A DNA stretch of 23,798 bases, from assembly GCA_963923035.1 (NCBI GenBank), contig CAWUKT010000100.1, positions 1 to 23,798 on the forward strand, given 5' to 3'. The first letter of the stretch is position 1; the number at the start of each line of letters is the position of its first letter. The position numbers and the translations under genes were made by a program. Below are positions 1 through 8,383 of this stretch, piece by piece. The DNA comes from CAWUKT01 sp963923035. Its GTDB lineage: Bacteria > Bacteroidota > Bacteroidia > J057 > JADKCL01. The notes beneath the pieces are model-generated. The model did no database searches, was not told where the DNA came from, and saw only the letters and a program-made list of their open reading frames with translations.

Positions 1-648
1 TACAGCATCTGTGACAATGGTACTCCGCCGCTGTGTGATACCGATACAGTGATCATCACGGTTCTGCCCCCGCTCAATGTTCCGCCGATTGCGAACGACG
101 ATGTAGACACCACCGAGCAGGATGTGCCGATCTTCATTGATGTGCAGGCCAACGACTTCGATCCCGATGGCGATTCCCTCGCTACGGTCAGTCTGCCCTG
201 TCCTCCGATGAATGGTACCGCCTTCATTGCGGATGGAGACAGTGTCTTCTACCAACCGAACGCAGGATTCATTGGCACGGACACCTTCTGCTACGTGATT
301 TGTGATGGCATCAGCGGATGTGACACGGCATTTGTCTACGTCACGATTCTGCCGCCTCCGAACGAGCCGCCGATTGCAATGAACGACAGCGTAACGATTT
401 CCATCAATACGACTGGAAGCATTGACATCCTGGTGAACGACACAGTTCAGCCTGGTGACAGTGTAACCGTTACGATTCTGGATGATGCGGACAATGGAAC
501 GACGGTGATCAACCCGGATGGAACGATTACCTATATCCCCGACGACAACTTCGTTGGAACGGATAGCTTCCTCTATGTGATCTGTGACGATGGAACCCCG
601 CCGCTGTGTGATACCGCCTGGGTCTACATCAATGTTCTGCCCGATGGC
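1..648 (+). repeat. Tandem Ig-like domain-coding repeats
   Basis: Bases 1-42 and 574-615 are near-identical at DNA level (both encode CD-GTPPLCDT with few mismatches). The intervening sequence codes for two repeats of about 95 residues, which share the pattern PPIA-ND, GTD-F-Y-VICD and CDTA. The array continues past the left edge. It is a typical domain array of a T9SS adhesin and may vary in copy number between strains. Confidence 0.75.
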
Positions 649-915
649 CTCATTATTCCAAATGGCTTCTCGCCGAACGGAGATGGAGACAACGATAACT
701 TCGTGATCATTGGCATTGATCAGTATCCCAACAACACGATCCGGATCTTCAACCGCTGGGGCAATATTGTCTACGAAGCGGATGGGTACCAGAGCGAATG
801 GGATGGAACCTTCTTTAGAAACGGAGAACCTGTACCGGATGGCACCTATTACTATGTGCTTGACCTCGGAGATGGTTCCAAGGAAATTGGCGGCTTCATT
901 GTAATCTTCCGTTAA
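1..915 (+). CDS. 3' end of large Ig-like-repeat surface protein with T9SS type B sorting domain
   Basis: The reading frame is open from base 1, so the true start lies upstream; the GTG at 49 is internal. What remains is about 304 residues: the tail of one repeat, two complete bacterial Ig-like/cadherin-like repeats (each starting near PPIA-ND and ending CDTA-VY), then a C-terminal domain from about base 649. That domain has the GFSPNGDGDND signature, an IFNRWG segment and a final GGFIVIFR strand. This is the gliding-motility-associated (CHU_C, type B) C-terminal sorting domain, known to direct export through the type IX secretion system and in some cases to need a dedicated SprF-like partner. 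Such a partner starts 2 nt after the stop. Likely role: cell-surface adhesin or matrix protein, by analogy with SprB. The actual ligand cannot be read from the sequence. Many D-S/T-V/A triplets occur, matching the Bacteroidota O-glycosylation site. Confidence 0.88.
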   Translation, partial: YSICDNGTPPLCDTDTVIITVLPPLNVPPIANDDVDTTEQDVPIFIDVQANDFDPDGDSLATVSLPCPPMNGTAFIADGDSVFYQPNAGFIGTDTFCYVICDGISGCDTAFVYVTILPPPNEPPIAMNDSVTISINTTGSIDILVNDTVQPGDSVTVTILDDADNGTTVINPDGTITYIPDDNFVGTDSFLYVICDDGTPPLCDTAWVYINVLPDGLIIPNGFSPNGDGDNDNFVIIGIDQYPNNTIRIFNRWGNIVYEADGYQSEWDGTFFRNGEPVPDGTYYYVLDLGDGSKEIGGFIVIFR

Positions 916-917
916 TC

Positions 918-1880
918 ATGGACAATACTCAGCAATTCAATACCACGATGAATTCAATTCGAAACATCTGTCTGATGCTGTTAGGGGTGATCCTGCTGGC
1001 CGGGCCATTGAGCGCCCAGCAGGACCCCCAATATTCTCAGTACATGTTCAACGGCATGGCGTTTAACCCTGCTTATGCCGGCAGCCGGGGAACGATTAGC
1101 GGGGCGCTGCTGCTGCGTAAGCAGTGGGTCCAGCTGGATGGGGCCCCGGAGACGGGTAGCTTCTTTATCCACGCTCCCACGGCCAATGAGCGGCATGGAT
1201 TTGGGGTAAGTGTGGTCCATGACCGGTTGGGGATCACCCGCCAGAACTTCTTCGTGGCCAGCTATGCGTTCCGTTTCCCCATGGCGGGAGGAACGATGGC
1301 CCTCGGTCTTCGGGGAGGGGTGACCAACTTCACGAACCGCTATTCCCAGATCAATACCATTGATCCGGACCGGGTCAATCCGGGGTTGGACCAGACGGCC
1401 TGGCTTCCCCGGGTCGGAACTGGTTTGTACTTCAACACGAACCGCTTCTATTTCGGCTTGTCGGCTCCGAACGTCCTGGCCGGTCGTTATTTCCGCTACG
1501 CCAACAACGCCGCCGAAGACCTGGCTTCCTCTCAGAAGGTCCATTATTTCGGTACGGCTGGGGTTGTGGTGCCATTGGGCAAAAACGTCGACTTCAAACC
1601 TTCCATTGTGGGGAAATACGTTCAGAATGCCCCCTTCGAATTGGATTTGAATGCCAACCTACTCTTCAAAAAGGTGTTCTGGATCGGGGCTGGTTACCGG
1701 ACCCAGGATGCTTTGATCTTCATGGTTGAATACATGAGCCTGAAGGGTTGGCGCATTGGCTATGCTTACGATTATACCTTGAGTCAGTTGGGACGGGTCA
1801 ATACCGGCTCCCACGAATTGATGATTGGATTTGACCTGGGGCTGACCCGGTCGAAGATCATCACTCCGCGTTATTTCTGA
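918..1880 (+). CDS. PorP/SprF family type IX secretion membrane protein
   Basis: A 320-residue outer-membrane beta-barrel protein. It opens with a signal peptide; the segment MNSIRNICLMLLGVILL followed by GPLSAQ is best, so the internal ATG at 948 is an alternative start. The mature N-terminus has the family hallmark QDPQYSQYMFN-MAFNPAYAGS, followed by alternating strands with aromatic residues (VSVVHDRLG, FRFPMAGG, LGLRGG, FYFGLSAPN) and an end typical of barrels (ELMIGFDLGL). PorP/SprF proteins bind and anchor T9SS components or type B cargo at the outer membrane; SprF of Flavobacterium johnsoniae is needed for SprB export. The ATG at 918 lies 2 nt after the adhesin stop codon, suggesting translational coupling and a dedicated partnership with that adhesin. 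Which paralogue it equals cannot be settled from sequence alone. Confidence 0.9.
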   Translation: MDNTQQFNTTMNSIRNICLMLLGVILLAGPLSAQQDPQYSQYMFNGMAFNPAYAGSRGTISGALLLRKQWVQLDGAPETGSFFIHAPTANERHGFGVSVVHDRLGITRQNFFVASYAFRFPMAGGTMALGLRGGVTNFTNRYSQINTIDPDRVNPGLDQTAWLPRVGTGLYFNTNRFYFGLSAPNVLAGRYFRYANNAAEDLASSQKVHYFGTAGVVVPLGKNVDFKPSIVGKYVQNAPFELDLNANLLFKKVFWIGAGYRTQDALIFMVEYMSLKGWRIGYAYDYTLSQLGRVNTGSHELMIGFDLGLTRSKIITPRYF

Positions 1881-1919
1881 CCAATATTTTACCTAGGATT
1901 ACCACTAACATTTTCGCTT

Positions 1920-4088
1920 ATGAACATGCGAAGTGCTACGCTTGTACTGTCATTTTTGATGGTGCTGGGTTCCCTCAATGCCCAGCTCAACCGGGCAGAT
2001 AAGAATTATGGGCACCTGAAATATTCGAAGGCGATCAAGCTCTACGAACGGTACCTTGACAAGAACCCGCGGGACCAACACGCGATCGAGCGGGTTGCCG
2101 ATTGCTACCGCAGGGTGAATGATTTTCAGATGGCTGAAGATAAATTTGCCCAGGTGGTTCAGTTCAAAGAGACCGATCCGATCAATTACTACTACTATGG
2201 TCGGGCCTTGATGAACAACCAGAAATGGAGCCAAGCCACGCCCTGGTTTGAAAAATACCTGGGCACCAATCCGGAAGACCAAAAAGTTGCCCGGGCGATG
2301 TTGAGGTCCTGCCAGAATTATACCACTTTCATGGTAGATTCTTCCTTGTACCGGGTCAAGATTACGAACATCAATACCCCGGACGCCGACTTCAGCCCCC
2401 ATATCTGGAATGACAAGGTCGTCTTCGCTTCGGCCCGGAATCGGGAGCCACTCAAGTTTGGTTGGACCAGCCGTCCTTTCCTCGAATTGTTTGCTTCCGA
2501 CTACAAAGGCACGCCTCAATTGGGCAGTCCTGAGTTGTTGCCCGGTCAGATCAATTCCAAGTTTCACGAAGCCCACGTTACCTTTAGCCCGGACGGAAAG
2601 ACGATGTTCTTTTCCCGAAACAACCTCATCAAAGGCAAAGTCGGACGGAGCTCAGAAGGGGTGATTCGCTTGAAAACTTATCGGGCGGATTTGCGGGGGA
2701 AAGGATGGAAAAACATCGAAGAGATTCCCTTTAACGACGACGAATACTCCCTGGGCCATCCGGCCCTGAGCGCCGATGGAACCACGCTATTTTTCGTTTC
2801 GGACATGCAGGGCGGTTACGGCGGAACTGACCTGTACAAAGTTTCCCTGAACCTCGAAACTGGTACCTGGGGACGGCCTCAGAATCTGGGAGCTGCCTAC
2901 AATACGACGGGGGATGAAATGTTCCCCTGGATCAGCAAAGATGGCACCCTGTACTTCAGTTCGACGGGTTGGCCGGGGCTCGGTGGTTTGGACCTCTTCC
3001 GGGCGACCAATTACGGGAGCAGTGAGGAAAAGGTGGAGAACATGGGCTATCCGATCAACTCGGCGCGCGATGACTTTGCCCTGGTACTGGACGAAACCAA
3101 GAGAATGGGCTTTTTCAGCTCGAACCGGTCCGGTGGGGTAGGAGACGACGATATTTATTCCTTCTTCCAGTTCCACAAGGTCAAGGGCGTTGTGGTGGAT
3201 TTGGAAACTGGGGAGCGGCTGGGGAATGTCATGGTAGAGGTGTTTGATCCTCGGGGGGAAGCTAGTAAAGGCCGTACCGACGAGGATGGCGTCTTTGTGC
3301 AGGGCGTCAAACAAGATATGGAGTTGTATGCGATTGCGACGAAGGAAGGCTATGAGGAAGCCCGGAAGCGTTTTTCTTCTCGCAACGTCAACCTCAACGA
3401 TGAGATTGTCGTCGAGATTCCCATGAAGCGTTTGCCCTCCAATTGCCCCGAACCCATTGTCTTTGAAGGTTTGTTGGTGGATGAAGAAGGAAAACCGCTG
3501 GTGAAGAAGAAAGTGAAGGTCATCGAACGGGTCAAAGTGATCGAGACGGATGAGAACGGGATGGTGTACACGGAAATCGACCCCACGAAGGAATACGAAT
3601 TTGTGTACGAGGGGCCCGATACCAAGGAACCGTTGGCCACGAATATTGATACCCGTGCCCTGGTGCCGGAGGATACGGCCCGGGCCCGCCTCCTCGTTCC
3701 CGATCCCGAGTTGGGAGATGTATTCTACATCATCTACTACAACTTCGACATGTACAATATCCGGGACCGGGATGCCCGGCCGGAGCTGGACCGCGTGGTC
3801 AATTTCATGCAGGACAATCCGAACGTGACCATCCAGCTGACCTCGCATACCGATTGTCGGGGAACGGATGCCTACAACCAGACCTTGTCGCAAAACCGCG
3901 CCAAGTCGGCCCGTCGCTACATCATCGACCACGGGATCAATGGTGACCGCCTGACCTTCCGTTGGAAGGGCGAGGAGGAACTCACCAATGAGTGTGCCGA
4001 CGGCATTGAATGTACGGAAGAGGCCCACCAGTTGAACCGGCGGACCGAATTCAAGATCACCGGAACCTACAAGGTGCCGAAGAACTAA
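1920..4088 (+). CDS. PorE-like OmpA family protein (TPR, PD40 propeller, CRD, OmpA)
   Basis: A 722-residue secreted protein with signal peptide MNMRSATLVLSFLMVLGSLNA-Q. Domains in order: TPR-like helices (about 27-130); WD40/PD40 beta-propeller blades (about 150-405, e.g. VTFSPDGKTMFFSRN, LSADGTTLFFVSD, FFSSNRSGG); two carboxypeptidase-regulatory-like folds (about 420-500 and 508-590); and an OmpA-type peptidoglycan-binding domain (about 600-718). The last has Asp645 in TSHTDCRG and the Arg pair in NRRTEFKI, the residues that hold diaminopimelate. This is exactly the architecture of PorE of Porphyromonas gingivalis, a T9SS component that tethers the outer-membrane ring or PorP to peptidoglycan. 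It lies 39 bp after the PorP/SprF-like gene and before a strong terminator, so the three genes likely form one operon. It may serve this adhesin only rather than be the core PorE. Confidence 0.88.
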   Translation: MNMRSATLVLSFLMVLGSLNAQLNRADKNYGHLKYSKAIKLYERYLDKNPRDQHAIERVADCYRRVNDFQMAEDKFAQVVQFKETDPINYYYYGRALMNNQKWSQATPWFEKYLGTNPEDQKVARAMLRSCQNYTTFMVDSSLYRVKITNINTPDADFSPHIWNDKVVFASARNREPLKFGWTSRPFLELFASDYKGTPQLGSPELLPGQINSKFHEAHVTFSPDGKTMFFSRNNLIKGKVGRSSEGVIRLKTYRADLRGKGWKNIEEIPFNDDEYSLGHPALSADGTTLFFVSDMQGGYGGTDLYKVSLNLETGTWGRPQNLGAAYNTTGDEMFPWISKDGTLYFSSTGWPGLGGLDLFRATNYGSSEEKVENMGYPINSARDDFALVLDETKRMGFFSSNRSGGVGDDDIYSFFQFHKVKGVVVDLETGERLGNVMVEVFDPRGEASKGRTDEDGVFVQGVKQDMELYAIATKEGYEEARKRFSSRNVNLNDEIVVEIPMKRLPSNCPEPIVFEGLLVDEEGKPLVKKKVKVIERVKVIETDENGMVYTEIDPTKEYEFVYEGPDTKEPLATNIDTRALVPEDTARARLLVPDPELGDVFYIIYYNFDMYNIRDRDARPELDRVVNFMQDNPNVTIQLTSHTDCRGTDAYNQTLSQNRAKSARRYIIDHGINGDRLTFRWKGEEELTNECADGIECTEEAHQLNRRTEFKITGTYKVPKN

Positions 4089-4114
4089 GCGACAGCTTCA
4101 CCAAATAGAAATAC

Positions 4115-4140
4115 AAAACCCGCCAGCCGGCGGGTTTTTA
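4115..4140 (+). terminator. Intrinsic terminator of the adhesin-PorP-PorE operon
   Basis: A perfect 10-bp stem AAAACCCGCC (4115-4124) / GGCGGGTTTT (4129-4138) with loop AGCC, ending in a T tract. It starts 26 bp after the PorE-like stop. The A tract on the left arm means it can also work for the convergent glycosidase gene on the - strand, whose stop is at 4162. Confidence 0.9.
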
Positions 4141-4161
4141 TATTCTGTGCAATGGCACAAC

Positions 4162-5718
4162 TCAGGGAGCTCCGTTCCCGACGGGAGGGGATTCGATCAG
4201 GTGGACCTGGTAATACACGAAGCGCTTGCTTTCGTTGTGGGAGCGGTCCACTGCCGTCACGACATAGCCATAATCGTTGCCAGGAGAAGTGTTCTCGTCG
4301 AAGAAAGTGGTCGTGCGCTGCACGGAGACGATGTTGCGGGGATCGCTCAGGTCGTACCGCTCACCGCCTTCAAACCGATAGATCACGTAGTAGGCAGCAG
4401 TTTGCCCGTCTTCCGCGATGCGGGGCGGGTCCCAGCTCAGCTGGACCCCTTCCGGCAGGACAATGGTCCTGAAATTGCCGGGACGCTCCGGGGGGATGCT
4501 GTCCTTCCACGGAATCGCGGGGGGCAGGGCCGGATACTGGTAGCACTGCTGACGCAGCGCATCGCAGAAGCCCTGGGGATTCTTCATCAAGGGCTTGGCC
4601 CGGAACCAAATGTCCCCGGACACATGGGCCTTTTCCCGTTGGAGACGGGTCTGAAGTAGGAATTCGGACGACTTCGCCCAGGCGGGGGCGCTGGACTCGG
4701 ACATGAGGTAGGGCGCATGCCCCACGAAGATGTGGCGGTCGGCCTCGAGGGCATTCCACCAGTCGAGGACGATCCGGTAGCTGGCCCGGGGATGGTTCAC
4801 CGACCAATAAATCTGCGGCGCCATATAATCGACCCAGCCCTCCTTGATCCACTTTCGGGTATCAGAATAGAGGCCTTCATAGGCCGAGAACGCACCATCG
4901 GTGGTCGAGCCGCGGCTATCCTCGGTCTGGTTGCGCCAGACCCCGAAGGGACTGATGCCAAACTTTACCCAAGGTTTGATCTCCTGGATGCTGTCATTCA
5001 GGGTGCGGACAAATTCATCGATGTTGTGCCGGCGCCAGTGGGCCCGGGAAGGGTAGTTGGGACCGCCATAGCGCGCGTAGGCCGCGTCATCGGGGACGGG
5101 ACGGGTGCCAATGGGGTAGGGGTAGAAATAGTCGTCCAGGTGGATGCCATCGACGTCGTACTTGCGGAGGACTTCCAGGATGACCTGTTGGATATGGTCG
5201 CGGGCAGCGGGGACCCCCGGGTTGTAGTAGCGGCTGTCGCCGTAATCAAAGCACCAATCGGGATGCAATTTGCTGGGATGCCGGGCCGAGACCTTGACGT
5301 GGCGGGTATGGGACACTGCCCGAAAGGGGTTGAACCAGGCGTGGAGCTCGATGTTGCGTTCGTGGCAGGCTTCGATGATGAAGGCCAGGGGATCGTAATA
5401 GGGAGATGGCGCCTTGCCTTGCTGGCCGGTGAGGTAATGGGACCAGGGGGCGAGGTCAGAGTGGTAAAAGGCATCCCCAGCGGGCCGGACCTGAAAGATG
5501 ATGGCGTTCATGCCCATCTCTTCGAAGCGGTCCAGCATCCGGATCATTTCCCGTTGCTGGGTCGCGGGGGAAGAGGTGGCGCGGGAAGGCCAGTCCAGGT
5601 TGGCGAGTGTACACACCCAAACCGCCCGAAACTCACGTTTCGGCGGAACCTGGGCAGCCAGCGATTGCCAGCCCAGTATGCCCAGGAGCAACAGCCTGAA
5701 CGACAGCCATTTTACCAT
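4162..5718 (-). CDS. Secreted GHL10-type glycoside hydrolase (DigH/DUF187-like)
   Basis: The frame runs up to 5778. The ATG ending at 5718 is chosen because it opens directly into a clean signal peptide (MVKWLSFRLLLLGILGWQSLAA-Q); an ATG at 5754 is an alternative. The mature protein (about 495 residues) has the glycosyl hydrolase-like 10 barrel: FRAVWVCTLANLDWPS, FQVRPAGDAFYHSDLAPWS with YLTG, YDPLAFIIEACH, LHAWFNPFR, DGIHLDDYFYPYP (acidic residues at the strand end, probable catalytic site), FGISPFGVWRN and YMAPQIYWS. A fibronectin-III-like domain follows at the C-terminus. E. coli DigH (YddW), of this family, cleaves denuded peptidoglycan glycan strands, so cell-wall remodelling in the periplasm is the best guess; activity on another glycan is possible. 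It has no T9SS tail, so it probably stays periplasmic or membrane-associated. Confidence 0.85.
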   Translation of the reverse strand: MVKWLSFRLLLLGILGWQSLAAQVPPKREFRAVWVCTLANLDWPSRATSSPATQQREMIRMLDRFEEMGMNAIIFQVRPAGDAFYHSDLAPWSHYLTGQQGKAPSPYYDPLAFIIEACHERNIELHAWFNPFRAVSHTRHVKVSARHPSKLHPDWCFDYGDSRYYNPGVPAARDHIQQVILEVLRKYDVDGIHLDDYFYPYPIGTRPVPDDAAYARYGGPNYPSRAHWRRHNIDEFVRTLNDSIQEIKPWVKFGISPFGVWRNQTEDSRGSTTDGAFSAYEGLYSDTRKWIKEGWVDYMAPQIYWSVNHPRASYRIVLDWWNALEADRHIFVGHAPYLMSESSAPAWAKSSEFLLQTRLQREKAHVSGDIWFRAKPLMKNPQGFCDALRQQCYQYPALPPAIPWKDSIPPERPGNFRTIVLPEGVQLSWDPPRIAEDGQTAAYYVIYRFEGGERYDLSDPRNIVSVQRTTTFFDENTSPGNDYGYVVTAVDRSHNESKRFVYYQVHLIESPPVGNGAP

Positions 5719-5840
5719 CCTCGCGAAGTTAATGCTTTTGCCAGTCCCATTCATTGTTTCCACCCATCCATGCGTCATTATTAATCCACAAGGTTCTCCC
5801 CAGTAGACTTATTGAACGGGAATGGTCAAAAATGGTTGGC

Positions 5841-7274
5841 CTACTCGGTGCTTTCGCGGTTTCCGTTGTTCTGTTTATTTTCCCGACTACCTCCCACCAG
5901 TCCGGTCCGCAGGCTCAACAGGTTGCGCAGCAGGTCGTACCAGAAGGTCGCTCCGAAGGAAGTCGCACCCACCGTGATGGCCAGCCCGAGGACCTTGGAA
6001 AGGTACCACCAGAAGAGGCTTCGGTCGCGGGGGAAATTCTTGTTCCAGGGAAGGGGCTCGGAGTTCCAGCCAATGGGCATTTGCTCCGTCACCTCGATGT
6101 CATTCTTGAGTTCGGTATAGATCTTCTGGAAATCGGCGATGCCGACGGAATCAGACTGCACGGCGTCCTCGGCATCAGCCGAAACAGTGGCATTGGAGTC
6201 CAGGGTAACGGCAAGACGGGCCATTTGCTGGGACTGTTGCATGGTCTGTTTCATTTTCCAGATGCTGTCCTGCCGCTCCACATAATCATCGGCCAATTGG
6301 ACAGTGGCGGCGCGCAGCTGGTTGTCGTTCCACAGCTCAGAGGCCAACCGGACGGCATCTGCATTCAGCCCCACCACAACCACAATGGAAATGCCCAACA
6401 AAACCCACTGGATCCGCTTCTTGTACCAGCGGGAAACGTCCTCCATGGTATCGTTGAACCAATTTTCGATCCGGGATTCGAGCTTTTCCATACGGTCGGA
6501 GCACTCATAGAGGATGCGGAGCATCTTTTGCCGCAGGTACTTGTCCTGGATGGCAAGGATTTCTTTCTCGAGGCGCTTGAACCGGTCGTAGCTCGGATTG
6601 GTGAAGGCCAGCAGTTCGAAGCAGGCCTCGCAGAAGGGAGGGTTTTCAAACCAGCCTTGGATTTCGCTCTTTTTGTTGGTGAGGTCGGTGGGGGAAAAAT
6701 TGAGCAATTGGGACAATTTCTCCCGGATGGCCGCCGATTCAATGCTGCTGATGCGGGCCTTCAGGCCTTCATAGCCCAGGCTGCCGGCCTTGAAGGAGGC
6801 GATATAAGTGGCAAAGGCGAAGTTCGAGGTTTCATTTTCAAACATCTCGGTCAGGGTCGTTTCCAACTCCTTGACCTTGGCGGGGGAGGCGCTGAGCAAT
6901 TGCTCTACCGAGGTTTGAAGGGCCTCATCTTTGATTTTCTTGGCCTTGTCCAGCAGGGCGCGTTGCAAGGCAGCATCGCCCGCGCCGGCCAGCACATCGA
7001 GAAAGGTCTCGGCAAAGTCCTTCGCATCGATATAATCGGCCGCGCCAATTTTCTTCTTGACCGGAGCGAACAGCCCCGGATGGTTGTACAACTTCTTGAC
7101 CAGGTTGTCCATTTCAGGGTCGTCCAGCATGGTCTTGAGGGCATCCCGAAGGTGACGGGAGCGCAATTTGGTGAGCCGGGTCCAGACTTCGACGACCCCG
7201 GAGCAGATGGTACTCACCGCAAAAAATGCGAATACCAGGCCAATCCCCACCTCAATGAATTCGATTCCAAACAT
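5841..7274 (-). CDS. Uncharacterised three-helix membrane protein
   Basis: A 477-residue protein with a hydrophobic helix at the very N-terminus (about 5-28), a second at about 288-308 and a third at about 424-448, with a mainly helical, charged region of about 250 residues between the first two. Recognisable blocks are LYNHPGL (62-68), WFNDTMEDVSRWYKK (272-286), LNAD (303-306) and GATFWYDLLRNLLSLR (441-456). From memory these blocks recur in a widespread family of bacterial proteins without a characterised function; I cannot name a Pfam domain. The N-terminal helix has no cleavage site, so this is an integral membrane protein, not secreted. It lies upstream of the glycosidase on the same strand with a gap of about 120 bp, so co-transcription is possible but unproven. 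The long opposite-strand frame here is a shadow. Confidence 0.8.
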   Translation of the reverse strand: MFGIEFIEVGIGLVFAFFAVSTICSGVVEVWTRLTKLRSRHLRDALKTMLDDPEMDNLVKKLYNHPGLFAPVKKKIGAADYIDAKDFAETFLDVLAGAGDAALQRALLDKAKKIKDEALQTSVEQLLSASPAKVKELETTLTEMFENETSNFAFATYIASFKAGSLGYEGLKARISSIESAAIREKLSQLLNFSPTDLTNKKSEIQGWFENPPFCEACFELLAFTNPSYDRFKRLEKEILAIQDKYLRQKMLRILYECSDRMEKLESRIENWFNDTMEDVSRWYKKRIQWVLLGISIVVVVGLNADAVRLASELWNDNQLRAATVQLADDYVERQDSIWKMKQTMQQSQQMARLAVTLDSNATVSADAEDAVQSDSVGIADFQKIYTELKNDIEVTEQMPIGWNSEPLPWNKNFPRDRSLFWWYLSKVLGLAITVGATSFGATFWYDLLRNLLSLRTGLVGGSRENKQNNGNRESTE

Positions 7275-7362
7275 CGTACAGGTTGATTAAGGTTAATTAC
7301 ATCTTTATTGAAAGCCAGAGAGAAAATAATAATTTTTTACTCAAACTGGCAATATTCAGTTT

Positions 7363-7393
7363 ACCGGAGCCGTGAACCTACCTGTTCACCGGT
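7363..7393 (-). terminator. Imperfect hairpin downstream of the peptidase gene
   Basis: GTGAAC (7372-7377) pairs with GTTCAC (7384-7389) over a 6-nt loop, and ACCGG (7363-7367) can extend the stem to CGGT (7390-7393) across a small bulge. It lies 39 bp past the C1 peptidase stop on the - strand, where a terminator is expected, but no T tract follows, so the call is weak. The AT-rich stretch 7300-7350 next to it probably holds the promoter of the 477-aa membrane protein gene. Confidence 0.3.
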
Positions 7394-7431
7394 CTACGAT
7401 TAAATACAACAGGCGCTTCCGACTCCCCCAA

Positions 7432-8370
7432 TCAGGTCGTCGGAGCGAGGTAGATTTCCGCGAACCCCTCGGTGTACCACATCTCGCTGTCGACCCCGCA
7501 GTGTCCATAGCCGATCCAGAAATACCCCTTTTCCCCCCACTGCTCACTCCAACTGTTCTTACACAGCCACGCTCCGACCTGGGGCCGACCATTGGCCCGA
7601 TAGGCTTTGTGATCGTCAAATCCGACCACCGCCACGCAATGGCCGCCCAGCCGCTTGGCGCCCCGGGTAGGGACATAGACGCCCGAGACATAGGTCTGGA
7701 AATCGCCGTAAAGGCTCATGCTGGTGATGATGGGGCCGCCGGAGAGGAGTTGCTCCTTCATCCCGGCAATGGTGGAAGCGGAATGGAAGGATTTGACCTT
7801 GGTGATCTTAGACCGACAATCGGCACTCTCCTTGCAGGGTTGGTCGCCGGAGGTATAGGGAAAACAGGACTCAGGTACGACGCCCTGGAACTGCATCACC
7901 TTGAGCGCATCATCGATCATCCAGCCCTTTTTGCAATTGAAGCCGGTGCGCTCCGCGATGCAGTAGAACATCTGGGCGGGGGAAAGGGGAGAAAATCGAT
8001 GGGCCTCCGGATTGTCCAGCGGGAGTTGTTTGGCGATGCGGGCCCGGGCTGAGACCGCGGCCGCGGTCCCGAATGCGACGCAGGACCGGCATTTGCCCTG
8101 GTCGCGGGGCGCATCAAGGAAGTTGTGGCCCTGGTGGTTGCGCCAATCAATGGCGGTCGGAGCCTGGGAATTGTGCTGGGGCAAATTCATCTGGGCCTTG
8201 ACCTCGCGGCGGTCCAGCTCGGCCTTGCCATCCGGGTGGATGCTCCCGGCCAGTAGCTGGGCGTCGTCGGCGGTAGTGCCAAATAAGGAATTGTGGCCCG
8301 CTTTCCAGTCGTGGCCCGCTTCGCGGATGCCTGCCTGGACGCGACTCAGCGTCTGTTCGTTGAAATCCAT
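7432..8370 (-). CDS. C1 family (papain-like) cysteine peptidase, no signal peptide
   Basis: Starting at the ATG at 8370 gives 312 residues and a 13-bp gap to the upstream gene; the longer frame to 8427 would overlap that gene and adds nothing recognisable. The papain fold is complete: a short pro-region (about 1-72, with AGHDWKAGHN resembling bacterial C1 propeptides), the mature start PTAIDWRN, oxyanion Gln91 and catalytic Cys97 in RDQGKCRSCVAF, SPAQMFYC, His244 in GGHCVAVVGFDD, Asn272 in CKNSWSEQWGEKGYFWIGYG, and CGVDSEM. The usual GSCW is RSCV here. Many Cys residues suggest disulphides, odd for a protein with no visible secretion signal or T9SS tail. Family function is endopeptidase; the substrate is unknown. 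It is probably co-expressed with the 186-aa protein upstream, which could be a substrate, chaperone or inhibitor (inference only). Confidence 0.88.
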   Translation of the reverse strand: MDFNEQTLSRVQAGIREAGHDWKAGHNSLFGTTADDAQLLAGSIHPDGKAELDRREVKAQMNLPQHNSQAPTAIDWRNHQGHNFLDAPRDQGKCRSCVAFGTAAAVSARARIAKQLPLDNPEAHRFSPLSPAQMFYCIAERTGFNCKKGWMIDDALKVMQFQGVVPESCFPYTSGDQPCKESADCRSKITKVKSFHSASTIAGMKEQLLSGGPIITSMSLYGDFQTYVSGVYVPTRGAKRLGGHCVAVVGFDDHKAYRANGRPQVGAWLCKNSWSEQWGEKGYFWIGYGHCGVDSEMWYTEGFAEIYLAPTT

Positions 8371-8383
8371 AGCTGAGGTCCGA

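Noticed and set aside
2787..4028. 413-aa open frame on the - strand
   Set aside because: Shadow of the PorE-like gene, whose TPR, propeller and OmpA domains are unmistakable.
4717..5784. 355-aa open frame on the + strand
   Set aside because: Antisense to the GHL10 glycosidase; no recognisable domain.
5754..7286. 510-aa open frame on the + strand
   Set aside because: It is the shadow of the 477-aa membrane protein on the - strand, which has clear transmembrane helices and family blocks; the + frame has no domain logic.
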